From assembly GCF_949628215.1 (NCBI RefSeq), contig NC_134277.1, positions 34,727,357-34,791,356 on the forward strand: a stretch of DNA of 64,000 nucleotides, read 5' to 3'. The stretch's first letter is position 1, and each line of letters starts with the position of its first letter. This document shows positions 1-13,134 of the stretch, one piece after another. The translations under genes and the position numbers were made by a program. The DNA comes from Phalacrocorax aristotelis (Eukaryota; Chordata; Aves; Suliformes; Phalacrocoracidae). The notes under the pieces were generated by a model. That model saw only the letters and a list, made by a program, of their open reading frames with translations, did not search any database and was not told where the DNA came from.

Positions 1-3000
1 CAGCAGAGCTGTGTTTGGTTTGCTAGCTACATGTCAGTGTTTTGCCAAATAAGGGCTTTGTTCTTTTTGTATGATGTCAGACATAAGTCTGATTTTACAC
101 CCATGTTCTTTTTTCCACTGTAAACTAGTTGACAGGATTAGATTTCAGGAATCCTTACATAACCACTTCAGGTTTTGTGACTGTGCATTGAGAAATGTGT
201 CCAGTGTGATGCGGAAAAGCACCTACAATTTGGAAGAAGGTGAGGAAAACAGGAGTCTTTTTCTCAAGAGAATACATTCATTGACTTCATAAATGTGGGA
301 TCAAATTCTGCCTTCAGAAATGGGCAAAACTCTTCTAAACACAGCGGGACCAATATGAGCTTATCCGAAAGCAGAATTTGAGCTACAAGGTCAAGCAGAA
401 GTATTTTCTTACCCCTGACCCCACCTGTAGTGGTAGAAGACGTGTTGTTGTTATATGCTAGTTGGAAGAGTCAGCCAACAGTCTGATTTACTAATGTTAT
501 GCTGCCAAAACCCTACAAAAATCTCGTCAACCTCTAATGCACTAAAATCTTGCTGGTAAAAAAAAAAATCATCTCAGAAGAGAGTATGCAGTGTATCATT
601 TTAGCAGCATTAGTTACTGATAATTAAATATTGTTCTGTACTGGTTATGGATAAGAGTTACAGAAACAAAGCAGGAACTCTTTACATGCAGTTTTTAGAA
701 ATTAGTATATATTTGTATTTCCTATTCTGTATTTCTTCTGCAAATTCCCACTGAAGTCTGAGGAGTATACATGTGAAAGGAAGGCAGGATGCAGAACAAA
801 TGACAAGTGTTCTGTGAGTGTTGACAATTAATTTATAGGGTCATGGATCAAGTGAGGGATCGAGAAAAATAATACAGAGACTGTGGGCTTTCCATTAAAT
901 TATCATAAAAGCTTTAGATTTTAGGGCTTGGTTAAAAAAGAAAATGTAAACTGGACTATTAAAGGTTTCTAAAGCAGTCTTCAAAGTAGTCCCTGAGCTT
1001 CCTACCATACAGGCAAAAGTGTCTCATTTAAACAAAGGGGTGTTTCCTTACACTGACCCTGATTTTAGTGATAGCTCTGTTATCTTATAGATTAATTCTG
1101 TAATCTATCAAGTATACCTTAAACTTTCATTTTCTTTTAAAACACATACAACCATTTTCCTTCTATGCAAATTAACAGATTCCAAAGCATTGGTTTCAGT
1201 GGGATTAAGATAAAAGATCAATAAAGATATATCTGCTGTTGGCCTTGTCACAGTTCATTAGCATTTTTAAGCTAGTAGGAAACACAGTCTCTGGGTATCT
1301 GTTTCGCTTAACAAAACAAAACAAATTTAAAAGCTCAGCAGAGAATATCTGAGTGTATAACAAATGATGTGATTATGTTCTTTAAACAGAGTGATAATTT
1401 ATTTTTTTATATTTTTTTTAGCAAAAAAGATTCCTCAGATGTATTTCCCATTACATCCCTGCAAGCATTTACTGAAGTGATAGCTAATGGGTTTTTTTTT
1501 ATAAATTATTTTTCACTGTTAGAGGGAGTTAAATTATGTGGGTAGAGGACAATGGAGCTGGGTTTTTTGTGGGAGAAAATTTGAGCTGTAATACCTATCT
1601 TCCACACACATCACATGGCTACTACTTTTCTTCTGCAGTGCTGCATGCGAAGGGGCACAGCCAGTATTTCCTTTATCAGACACCTGCCTGAATGTTTAAA
1701 ATGCTTTGGTCAAATAGAGCGGGCTCACAGGACAAATTGCACTGTAAGCTGCTTGCTGTCCTGAGGTTAAAAAAAAAATATTTAAAAAAGAAGTTTTTTA
1801 AGGAAGAAAAAAAAAGGCAAAAAAAAAAAAAAAAGCTTTTTTGCATCTCCCTCATGGTTTTGCTGCATTGTGGAGGAGGCTAGTGAAAAAGAATAAGCTG
1901 CTGCTAATGTGACAGGTCAAAGCTTTTGGAAGGCCCATGGGGAGCTTATACAGAGCAGGATCCTTGGGAGGAGGCTTTGTTTCTAGGGATGGAATCTATC
2001 CATGAGAAACTCTGGCTTTGCTTGGTACTTGTTTCCCTGTGCCTTTGACCATGTTTTTCAGAAGAGCTGCTGCAGGAGATGAATAGCCCAACAAAAGCCT
2101 CACTATTTAGGGAGCTGTGTTCCCTCAGCACATGACCTTAAATGAGAAAGCAGCCTGTAATTCACAAGGAATTTCCTCAGCAATTGCAGAAGAACTCTGC
2201 TTCCTATAGCGCTTAATATGGGAGATATTAAAGATTAATTAGTTCATATTAGTTTTCAATGTATTGTGCGTCAAAGATGCTCATAAAAATAGGGGGAAAA
2301 GAATCTAGCCTCAGAATAGAATGTTCCAAACTTCCTAAATAAAGCTTCTTATACTAGGCTTCTTCAAAAAATGAAAAAAAAGTTAAATAATTCTACTGCA
2401 TGCCTATACCCAAAAATGTATTGGCAGATACTGTTGCATCTAATCATTGGTTTTGGTAGTTGTTTTTAGATTTGCTCCCACAAACAGAGCATGACTTTTC
2501 ACAGCAGAACTGTTACTGTTAAAATCCATATGTATAATTTTCAAATTCTAATCCCACTTTTTTTACCTTTAACTGGTTATTTGCCTAACATTTCAGAAAA
2601 TACATGTTTATGCAATTAAAAAGCATGTATTTTACTTCAGATTCTTCTGAAGACTCTAAAATTAAGAAATACTATGAATTGATTACTTCCAAGCACCATA
2701 ACTATGTTAATAACATTGCTGCAGAAGCGTGTGGGAAAATAGCTGTTGCATCCACAAAACGTGCGCATGGTATGCAAGGAATTTTCATTGTGCCCAGCTG
2801 AAATTCCCTTACGTTCACGAGGAATGTTAAAAGTGAACCTTAAAAAGGAAGGACGCTTGTATAGGCATAGTTTACATTTTATCCATTATTTTCAACTGGA
2901 TTTATTTTTTCCTCTCTATGGTGTCATGGAAACCTGCTATATAAAGTATTTTTCAGACTGCAGTGGAAAAAAAATCCTTTTCCCAGTCTGATCATATATA

Positions 3001-6000
3001 ATATTTGTTTCCTGCTTAGTGTGCATACCTAAATGTACATGTGTTGCAAACTGTGGGAGCGAATGTGTGAAGCAGCTTCAAGCAACTGTTAGTCCTAAAG
3101 TAGCCATAAAGCCTAGTGATGCCCAAGGCAGAGAGATGCAAGGGTACTGCTGCCTGTGCAGGGACTTGTAGAGGGGTGGCATCCTCAGCAGGCGCAACGC
3201 ATCCTACAATTCCCAGGTTGGGAATGATCCTATAGCATCCCTACAGAGATGGTGCTCTGAGACCACATTTCTCCACTCCTCCAAAGTAGACTGGCTTGGC
3301 AGAGGTGGTGCAGTTTGTGTCCTAGGCGCTTGGCCACACACTACCCTCAGCACTGCAGGCTTTTCACATCTTTACTCATCAAAAAATGCTTGCATGTAAT
3401 AGAGAAAGGGACCGCCTGTGCCAGTATGAACTGTAAACCTCGATGGTGCAGACCTCCATTAAAGCTTCTGGGAAGCCTTGGGGCATCTGCTCATTGACTT
3501 CCCACCAGCCCCAGGATCTTCGCCAGAAAGCCTTAAGGAATCTAATCTGTAGCTGGGAAAGGGCACTTCTCATAGACACATCGTGCTGAGTCAGTGCTGG
3601 GTGACACTTTGCTCTGACCGTGAGTGTAGTGCCAGTGTTCTGGCTGGCTATTTTCAGGAGAGGGGAAAGATTTATTTGCTAAGCAGAAATGGAGCAGTAG
3701 TTAAGAAGAACACTACTTTTTAATTATGATCTTGACACTGCTTTGATGCACAGACATCGCATGGATCTTACAGAGAATTGAAATTCATGGAGAGGCAATA
3801 AAGGTTAAAATTAGCCAGCGTGGATGCATTTCTATAGCCAGCCAAATCAGTGGGGTTTCAGTGAGTGTAAGCCAGCTCAGAATGGTTGGCCTTTCTTGGC
3901 AGGGGCGGGGAGGAAGAAAAAGAAAAGAACTAAAATTAGTAGATTCTTCAGCCTTAGAGATGCTGCTCTGGATTGCATGTTCTCTTTGTCTCCTTTTCTG
4001 CACACAATCTTAAAAAAAAGGTACCTACATATTTAAAAAAATAAAAATGTCTGGCATTTGTTAAAATAATGGCTTCTACCCAAATCCTAACATTTCATCC
4101 TGATACCTATATTGTGTTTGGGCTGTTTCAGTTTTATTTTGCAGGGAGGTTTTGGAAGATGAAAGATTCTTTTGGAAAGGCATTAATGTTGGATGACTTC
4201 ACTGTGCTAACATCTTCTTCACTCTTACCTACTACTGCTTCAAAAAATAAAGCTACTTTAAAGTGTCTTATTTAGCGATGGTGTGACAGCTATTAATAAT
4301 ACTACAGTTTTAAACTTTCTATTTAACATATAATACCTTCTGTAAAAAAGTATATACAGATAAATAATGTTTGTCTAGATTTTATGCATAGAGAATGTTA
4401 GTAAGGGAAGAAATTTAAAATAAATTTATAACTTCTTACTGTTCATTTTACATTTTAAATGATACTTTTAAATCACTACTTTTGTTTGTCTGGAAATATA
4501 CTGAATATTTTATTATTTAAAATAGTATACTTTTATAGCTGTTTAATTTCAGTTGACTACTAACGTCTATTTTGGTATTTATTAATGAGTTGACACTGTA
4601 GTATATTGAGATGTTTATTTTTCTATCAGAGCTGTAACGACTATGACATAGCATTATTTTAATGCAACATCATTGTACTTGCTCTCTAAAAAATAAAATC
4701 AATATTTAATCCATACAGATTTTTCATATTTTTAATATATAATATGTCTGTGGTAAGTTAATGGAAGAGGTACTCACCTTTTAAAAATATAAGGCACTTT
4801 CATTAAGGTGCACAAATGTCTGCAAAGGGAAGCATATGATTACAGCTGTTTTTAAGTGGAATAATACTGTGTCAGAAGAGATGAAATACAAAAATATCGT
4901 GTTTATCAGATGTGGGCAAACAGATGAATGCACGTTCAGGTTGAACTTCGAGACCGTGGGAAGGAACACGACAGCAGTTAGCAGTTTGGAGGTGCGAGTG
5001 GTTTACCTTGCCCAACCCAAATGAGACATGAATGCACCAGGAGGTGTTAGCGCTTTGCAAGGAACAAGAAGATACTTCTTGTAGGAATATAACCTATAGA
5101 TTGACAGGTGGTTACAATAGCCTTTCTTCTGCTTTGCTCTGTTGGGTGGTAGAGGAGCTGGTTTTCTAGGAATGGGTAAATCTCTCTGCAAATGCCTCAT
5201 CTATGCCACTCGCTGCAGGCTTAGGTTGCTTTAGGAGTACTGGTGAAAACACATCACTAGACTGGGAAGGTGACACATGTTCTGTTCTCGAGCAGAATCA
5301 GTAATAGCGTCTGCTTTGCAAAATGCCACGAAATTTCTCATCAAAAGGACTTCAGACATGCTGTGTACAAGGACATTCAAAATTTGTGCTGTAAGACCAC
5401 GATGCCTCAATAAGAGACAGCTGTGGCACTAAGACACCTGACAGACATCACTGGTAAAACTAGCTGTTCATGCTTCTAACATGATGTAGTTTTTACTCTG
5501 GGGATGAGAGAGAGAGCTAGAATCAAGTGACAACTGATACATGCTCAGTCATCACATCACTTAGTGTCCAGGACTTAACAATACAATAGAAAACCTGGGA
5601 GAAGGTGTACAGCAAAACTAGAAAAAAAAAAGTAAATATTACAAGGTCCATCTGTTCATCATTGTTGCTGCTTCCATCAAAGCAAGGAACTTAACCCCGA
5701 TATATGCCTGATGAGATTGAGGCTGAGAAAGTTCCTTTCACAGAAACAGGAGTCATCAGACCTCACTGACACACACAGCAAGCACACGCAACCAGTCCTA
5801 CAAACTGAGAAATACACATTTTCTTTGAAAGCTCTTTATTGAGGGAACACTAATGTTGTCACTAACTCAGAGTAAACATAAACCTAGATCTGAATTTCAG
5901 ACATATAGTTTAAGCATATAACTTGAGCTACAGACATAGAGCTTCATTTTGCCATTTGATAGTAATCTTGAAACTAAGGTTAGTGTTAACACTTAAGTCC

Positions 6001-9000
6001 CCTATAGAGAGGGATCCTGGCACCAAGCTGTATTGCATACCCTATATGTTGTGGAATGATGGTAAGTGATCTGTATGAAGTCTTTCTTTCTTCCTATGTC
6101 CTGAAATCCAGCAATTATATCACACCTATATACCTTAAAATGTCCAGATAACAACTAATAGGGTTTTTTACACTAGCGGCATTGCATTTAGCCAATCTTT
6201 ATCCACATCCACAAAGTTGTCAGTGAGGTCACAACAGCATCCTAATTTGGCTCTAAAGTAACACAACTGCTGTTTTGTTGCAGATACCCTTGACAAGAAA
6301 AAGGCTTGCTGCTCAGTCTCTCCAAAGAGGAAAGAAACCTAAGTTACAGCCTCTAAAGCCGGAGGAGGAAAGAGATCCTGATTTCAGCCACTTTTTTGAC
6401 ACCAGTCATGTGGGTGCACGCTACTACAGAATTTCTCTCCCTGCATGATTGCCTTTGTGGTAGGTTCAGAGTCTGATCCAATATACAGAGAGGATGGGAG
6501 GAGAACAGTTGGTTTAGGGACAGTTGGTTTGAGTGAAGATCTGAATATGCATGATGACAACCAAAAGGCAATAATTAGAATTAAGAATGAAAACTTTGTT
6601 AACAGATTGTTTTCAACTAGCAAGGAATTAATCTGAAAAGTAGGTGGTTTCTTCTGCTTTCAGGACTACAACAAAGACAAGAACCTTGGAAATACATTCC
6701 TGCTGCCCTGGGTTTAAAACCAAACAGTTTAAACGTATTGTATGAATTAAATAAAAAGTCTAGTTTTACAGAAACCCAAATGGTCTGAAGCTGTGTTTAG
6801 AGCACAGGTACTGTCAAGGTGGTGCAGGGGCTTCTGGCTACTCAACTTCTGCTTGGGAGTCTTGGGATGGTCCAAGGTGGGTTGGACTGTACAGAATTCA
6901 TGTTACCTAGACATAGGCTGCCAGTCTGATTTATTAGCAGTAAGAGGCCCCAACATAATCTCCTGCCCCTCATCCCAGGGAAACAGTGGTGGGTGGCAGA
7001 AAGCAGTGTCTTCCTTTTTGCAAACTATTCTATCATCTACTCAGCCCATAGCATAATATGTCCTCTGATTATTTTCTTGGCCTTGAACAGCATGATTCAT
7101 GAAGGACAGTTACTGTTTAATAAAGATTATGTGTATGCCAGCTGATAAAACTGAATGATTAACCACAAAAGCCTAATATTGCCAAGTTATGTCACATATG
7201 CTTATTGAAATCAGTGCATGTGATGTATTTATTTCAGCTTTGCAGCTTGCCGAGTCCCCCTTTTGGGGCCCTAAGCCTCATCCAAGCCTCTTGTTTATGC
7301 CTCAGCAATCTGGAGAGCCCAGGACCTGTTCCTGAGTAGGATTGCTCTGCTCTCAAAACTGCTCACAGGAGCAGCCTCTCCCACAAGACCCCTTCTGACT
7401 CATTAGCCTTTGACCATAGCCTTAAAACATCCATTCTGAAAGCATTACTGAGACTGTAAGATATATGGCTGAACTGCTGAGGAGACAGGGGACATGTCAG
7501 TCAATGGGTTTTCCACAGAGTTTTCAGATACACCTTCGCTTTACTCTGCTTTAGATGAAGCAGGAATTTTAAAGAGTTCAGGGTGGTCTCTACCTAGATT
7601 ATCGTTGTCTTGAGCAGTGTTTAAGGTGTACAGCTTGTGGTTTGACTTCTGTCCTTGAATCGTTCTGCAGCCAAGATCCTGTGGAAAAAAAAAAAAAGAC
7701 AGCTAAAATAAATAGTTCCAACTTCCTCAGCTTCTGGTGCATCTCTCCATATCTAAACTGGGCTATCAGAGAAAATTTTCCTCACTGTGCTGCCTTTGAA
7801 AATTGCAGACACTGAATCAGAGGGCTTCATCAGCAAACAGCTGATGAGGAGAGCTTTCTTATTTTTTGGGCAGACAGGAACAAGTTGAAGTCTGTAGTGT
7901 GAAGCTAAACAGAGCATCTCTGAACCTGCCCAGGTGCAGTCACGTTCCTCTGCTCCTTTCCAATGTTAAGAAGTCAGGGCTATTTCTTGGTGAACTAGCC
8001 AGTCCTCAGATACCTGCAGGGATTCTCCTGCTATAACCTTTAAATATGATACCCTCACAGCTTCTGAACCCAAAGCCACATTTCCCTTCCAGTACCACCA
8101 TTCTGATGACAATTTTTATTATTTGTAAATATTTCTTCATGTATATCTTTATGTGTGAGTATCTACATATTCCATCCAACTTAACTTTTCTTTACCAAGA
8201 AGTCCATTTGTGGTTGCTAAAATAGCCTGTCAGAACAAACTATATAAATACATGTACTATATATACGGATATAGTCTCACATACCTTTTTGTACGTATTT
8301 AGAATGGGATTCTTCCCCTAATTCCTCATGAATAGCAGGATCTTCCCTGAAACGTTCCTATACATATTCCAGTAATGACTAGGCTGCTGTCGTGTTGAAA
8401 CCACAACTTGAAGTGTTCCCCAATGTTCATGTCCTTCAGTCTTTGCCTTTTATCTTTTTTGGCTGCTGCCTTGCACCCTCGTGATCACAAAGAATTTACG
8501 AAAGCAACTATTGCGGACTACTCTTACATTTTCTATTTATCCCCTTTTCACTCAACAAGAAAAATAGTTTGGATTTGAACTACCTGAAAATAATGCAACT
8601 CACTGTAAATTCCTGAACTACCCAGGAAAACAAATGGCTGTCAACATCACTTGAAATCTCTCGAAGGAAATTGTGTAATTGAGTCTAATTGCTATCATTT
8701 AAGCTATTTGATACATTTGGTGACCTAGTTCATATGGAATTCAAGTGCTTTTACCTTGCCAAGTTTTACTCCCTTCTTGCTCAGTGCCCAGTTACTACTG
8801 CTTCTCTAGGCCAGTGCAGGAGCTTGCCAACAAAGTGAAGTCTGCAATGTCCTTTGAACCAGAGAGATAAGGGAATTGTTATTCTTGAGCAAGCTTTGGC
8901 AAAGAAGACAGTGTTATAATTTTGCTATGATTACAACACCTGGGCTATTGCAGTTTTATTGGATATAAAATTTATAGTCAATTTATACACAGCTACTCCT

Positions 9001-9325
9001 GAAATCACCAGTATAACATATCCAAAATCTTGCTAATTCGAATGATTATTGTATGAGGGACTTGCTTGAAGATTTTTTTTTTTAATTAGAATCTTTTTGA
9101 GATGTCCCTTAGAATGGTATTTTTCAGATACTTACCTTCCCCAGGGTGTCTCCCTACAAGACGTTAAAACAGAATTTAATTTACGGTATTCACAAAGAAG
9201 GTGAGCAGCACTGTGCCTTCCTTACCTTAGAGATACGGAAGTGACAAGTGCTCTCACAGCACCAGAACCATGTTCTGACAAGAGTCCTTACTTTTTATAC
9301 CAGTGCTCCACTGAAATAGCCAGAC
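1..9325. other. Intergenic DNA, no gene seen
   Basis: No ORF here exceeds 90 codons, and none has a recognisable domain or splice-site context. The sequence is AT-rich. It has scattered AATAAA hexamers, for example in the very AT-rich stretch at 4,240-4,760, but nothing ties them to a transcript. A purine/A-rich tract lies at about 1,767-1,834. A distal 3' UTR of a gene to the left cannot be excluded at the left edge, but nothing in the sequence shows it. Confidence 0.6.
1767..1834 (+). repeat. A-rich low-complexity tract
   Basis: Runs of A of 9 to 16 bases are interspersed with short T runs and G. The 63-codon ORF across it is lysine-rich only because of the A runs. No coding sequence or target-site duplication next to it suggests a processed pseudogene tail. 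Confidence 0.8.
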
Positions 9326-10020
9326 TTTTTCAGACCTAGAGTCCATCTAGCCCGGTGTAGCTTGTCTCCAGCAGTGGAGTTGTGCTGCCATGGGATGCAT
9401 AAGCACACACCAAGAGTATATTATTTCCCTGAGTTTCCTCCAGCCTCCAATCATTTTTCAGCTTAGGGAATTTCCTGCATCTGATTAGTTTGTTTAATCA
9501 GTAACCCTCACTTTCAGGTACATGCCATTGAACTTACTAAAAAAAAAGTCATAATCCACCAAGGTTAGAACTGCTGCATGAAGAACTGCTTCCTTTTGTT
9601 TTGAATCCAGCACTTTTCTTGGTGGCCTATAGCTCCTGCATTCAAACAGACTGGGTATTGAGCCCCAGCCACTTTCTTCTGTAGAACTTGTCACATCTCC
9701 CCAAGTCACCTTTCCCAGACTGCAGAGTCCAAGCGTACATGGTCATTCTTTATACCAAAGCCTTTCCTTATCTTTAATCATCTTTGTTGTCCTTTTCTGA
9801 TCCTCTCCTATCACTGGCATCCTCTTTTCTTTCCTTAGGGATGAGGGAGTAGAGCTATTTTCAAGATTCAAAATGTAGATGAACCACCTACTTACATAGG
9901 GATATACTGATGTGAGTCTTTTCTTATTCCTTTTATAACACTTCCTAACATTTGTATTACTTCATTTGATACAGAATTTTCATGTCTTTTTCCTTAACAG
10001 AGGTTTTATACTGAATTACT
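9326..10020 (-). mobile_element. Old L3/CR1-like LINE 3' fragment
   Basis: Read on the minus strand, the fragment ends with a sequence like the known tail of amniote L3/CR1-type LINEs: an inverted form of 'GTCCATCTAGCCCGGTGTAG' lies at about 9,340-9,360. Further in, at 9,775-9,800, is the counterpart of the ORF2 C-terminal stretch that reads 'ATCTTTGTTGTCCTTTTCTG' on the plus strand. This is the same landmark, in the same orientation, as in the well-preserved CR1 at 20.1-23.6 kb (20,580-20,600). No open frame survives and divergence is high, so this is an ancient insertion. The call rests on remembered consensus, and the ends are approximate. Confidence 0.6.
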
Positions 10021-12329
10021 GTCCTACCATGTTTAGCTCTGAAATCACTGTATGAAGGAAAGCTGATCACTCACAGCTATCTTGAACACAAATTCTAGCA
10101 GTTTGGTTCCCCTTTGGTTCAAGCAGAATCTCTCGCTCTTCTTCATAGCTTCTGCTTAGTCTGCAAGTAACACCATTCCTAGTGAAGCAGAAATCTCCTC
10201 CAGATACCACCCTCCTAGCATTACAGGTCTGCCTTTCTACTTCTCTCTCCAGTACTGCTCAAGGTACAGTGAATGTTTTAGAGGAAGTTCCCACCAAAGT
10301 CCTGGTCTCCAGCTTTTTTTCAGAGCAGAAAAGCTTTGCCTCCAGAATGTCCTACCTTCTCTCTTCTTTATGTGGTTGATGCTCACCCAAATACCCTCAG
10401 CTGCAACCCACTGCCTCTGAGGTTTACCAGCTTTTCACTAAGTAGGCAAATTGTATGTTTTTCTGTATGTCTAAACCCCTGTACATTTGGTTGCGGGATG
10501 AGAGCATCTCCCCCCCTTCCCTTTCTGCTGGATTTCCTAATTCCAGAGGGGCACTCACATTAAGAGAGGGCACATATATATAACCCAGCTGAGAGAAACC
10601 TGTTACTGTAGTCATGTTTCCTTTCACTTGCCAGTGTGACATTCCTGGATATCTCCTCTGTCAGCCTACGTTTCAGCAGAAGTAAATTGGTTTTTTGAAG
10701 ACTAAACCGTTTAGCAACCTCAGTGTGTCCTTAGTGAACATCTCCATTAGCCCACTTTCCTCTGGGTCAGCTATCCTACCCTGGTTTCCATACACACATA
10801 GGCTGGTTTCCCCACAGGGGAAGCACTCATGTAAATCTTCCTCTCTCCCTGCAAGAAAAGTACTTCTAGTGTTCTTCCTTACTTTCACCTTTTCAAATAG
10901 GTACAAGAACAATTCCTAAAGCAGTCTCTTTTGCCTCCCATAGCACAAAACCCAGAAAGCCACCAACCTCTTCTGCTCCTATCTCTCTACAAGAACAAAA
11001 AATCTTGTCCAGCCACTTCTAGACTTCTACTCACTCCATGCTAGAGGTGGCCTTAACAGAGGAAGGCATCCTTGCCTTGCCTCTGGCTTTATACCTGTGG
11101 TTGGCTGGCCTCCTCCCACTCACCCTGCTCCAAACTCTTCCCAGACTGGGTTGCTGACCTTGAATGTGCTTGGTTGGCTACCTGATTGGTTAATTAGCAC
11201 CTTGGCTCTATACAGAGGATTCTTGAAAAGGTAAAATTTCTTAAATGTGATATTAAATTAGTCCTATAACCTGCAGAGTTGTAATAGGGATGTGGAAACA
11301 AATTTTATTTAAGGAGATTACAAGATTTACAACTGAAAGGATTGCAATACTGTTAATTTTCCTGTAATGGAACTAAGTTCTTTAGCTCCTAGCTGAGCCT
11401 ATTACTTCTTTTTAGCTTTTCTGCCTACTAGCCAGTCCACAACTTCCCACAATGGGGAAGGTATCTATAACATCACAACAATTGCTCAGCAAATCTGCTA
11501 CGTCCTGGCTAAATTTCTCTGTCCATTCCCCACGCTTCATAGCACAGGTCCTTCAGTGTCTAGGCCTGGTTTCCTGTGCATTGATTCTGCATCCTTTGGG
11601 ATCTATCCTTTCCTATCTTCAGAACTTCTGCAAAAGTATTTTTGGGGAGGGGGGGAAACAAAAAAAAAAACTAACCTTAATCTGTGGGTGGGTCACTTAG
11701 ATTCAAACTTGGTAGATCTTAGAGAAAGGGTCTAGAAATCTGAGGGGTTTTAAGGTTTGGGGCCTAGTTAAGGGGTTATGCCTGAGTCACAAAGAAGATG
11801 AAGTTTTTATATATGGGCCCTAAACTGTCCTGCTGTACGTGATATCTCTGATAACCACACCATTTTGTAAGTGAGGCTCTCTGAATAATAAGCTGAATTT
11901 TTAATTAGACACAGCTATGGCAATGGGAAGAATTGTTTCTAAGACAAAAATTAAAATGAGACAGAAACAAGGGTGCATCTGAAAACAGTTAAAACAAGGA
12001 TTATTATGTCCTCTACTATAGTGACTATCACCTTAAAAACGGTCTTTTGGGGGTGGGAAATCATTGTTTCACTCCTAGGCTTTGTTCAAAGTCCAAAGTT
12101 CTGAACTTAAAAATCTTGGCAGAGATTCCTCCAACTTCTGGCACAGCACAGGCCCAAAGACATTCCTACATTTGTTGAATCCCAAGCAGTGGAAAATTAT
12201 AAAACAAGACTACTGGGATAACTCTGAAAAGTAAGACTCAGCACGGCGGAAATCTATTAAGATAGTTTCCATAGTATGAATCTCTAAGGCTTTTCCACAT
12301 GGTGTGAGTATTTGGATTAAGGTAGACAT
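10021..12329. other. Intergenic DNA, no gene seen
   Basis: Only short overlapping ORFs on both strands are present, the longest about 80 codons, with no domain. T/C-rich stretches at 10,180-10,560 give several spurious Ser/Pro-rich frames. I see no repeat family here. Confidence 0.6.
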
Positions 12330-13134
12330 CTTGACACGCTGGAGGAATGGGCTGACAGGAGCCTCATGAAATTCAGCAAAAGCCTGTGCCAAGTCCTGCA
12401 CCTGGAACAGACTAACCTCTTGCACCAATCCAGGCCAGGGTCTGCCTGGTTGGGGAGCATCTGCTGGAAAGGATCTGGGAGTCCTGGTGAACACAAGCTG
12501 AATGTGAGACAGCGGGGAGCCCTGGCACCAAAGCAAGACAACAGCAACCTCAGCTGTATTAACAGAAGCGTAGCAAGTGGAATGATGGAAGCGATTGTTC
12601 CCCTTTACTTAGCACTTATTAGACCACGTCTAGATATTGCATCAACTTTTGGGGTCTCAGTACAAGAAAGACATTGAGAACCTTGAGCAAGCTCAGTGGA
12701 GGGCCACCAAGATGGTTGCAGCAAGTTGCAGCACATGCCCAGAGAGAAGAGGCCAAGAGAGCTAGGTTTGTTCAGCCTGGAGGAGAGATGGCTTCGGGGC
12801 ACCAAAGAGCAGCCTGCCAGGACCTATGGGGAGGTTATCAAGAAGATGGAGCCAGCCTTTTCACCAAGGTCTATGGCAAGATAATGGACATAAGTTGAAA
12901 AAGGAGATTGAGACTGAATATAAGGAAAAATGTTCATTCTGAGGGCAATTAAGCATTGGAAGAGGTCGTCTGGAGAAGCTGTGGGGTCTCTGTCGTTCAG
13001 TGTTTTCAAAACCCAGCTGGACAAAGTCCTGAGCAAACCAGTCTGATGCAGTGTTGACTCTCATTTGAGCAGGAGGTTGGACTAGAGACCCAGCAAGATC
13101 CCTTCCAACTCAAATAGGTCTGTGAGACTGTGAT
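12330..13134 (+). mobile_element. CR1 LINE, 5'-truncated 3' fragment
   Basis: This is about 0.8 kb of the 3' part of a CR1 retrotransposon in plus orientation. The translated shadows keep the landmarks of the CR1 reverse-transcriptase C-terminus: 'MKFSKSLCQVLHLEQ' (canonical form LMKFNKAKCKVLHL), 'CINRSVASGMMEAIVPLYLA', then the FSLE-like region near 12,770. The 3' end near 13,070-13,133 has the family's closing sequence, a 'GGTTGGACTAGA' followed by 'CCCTTCCAACTCAAATAG' and short TGTGA units. The frame is broken repeatedly, so it is non-functional. It is more diverged than the element at 20-23 kb. Confidence 0.85.

Noticed and set aside
1692..1883. Lysine-rich ORF and poly(A) as a processed pseudogene tail
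   Set aside because: No parental coding sequence upstream and no target-site duplication. The lysines come from A runs.
12366..12677. 103-codon plus-strand ORF as a gene
   Set aside because: It is a decayed piece of CR1 reverse transcriptase.
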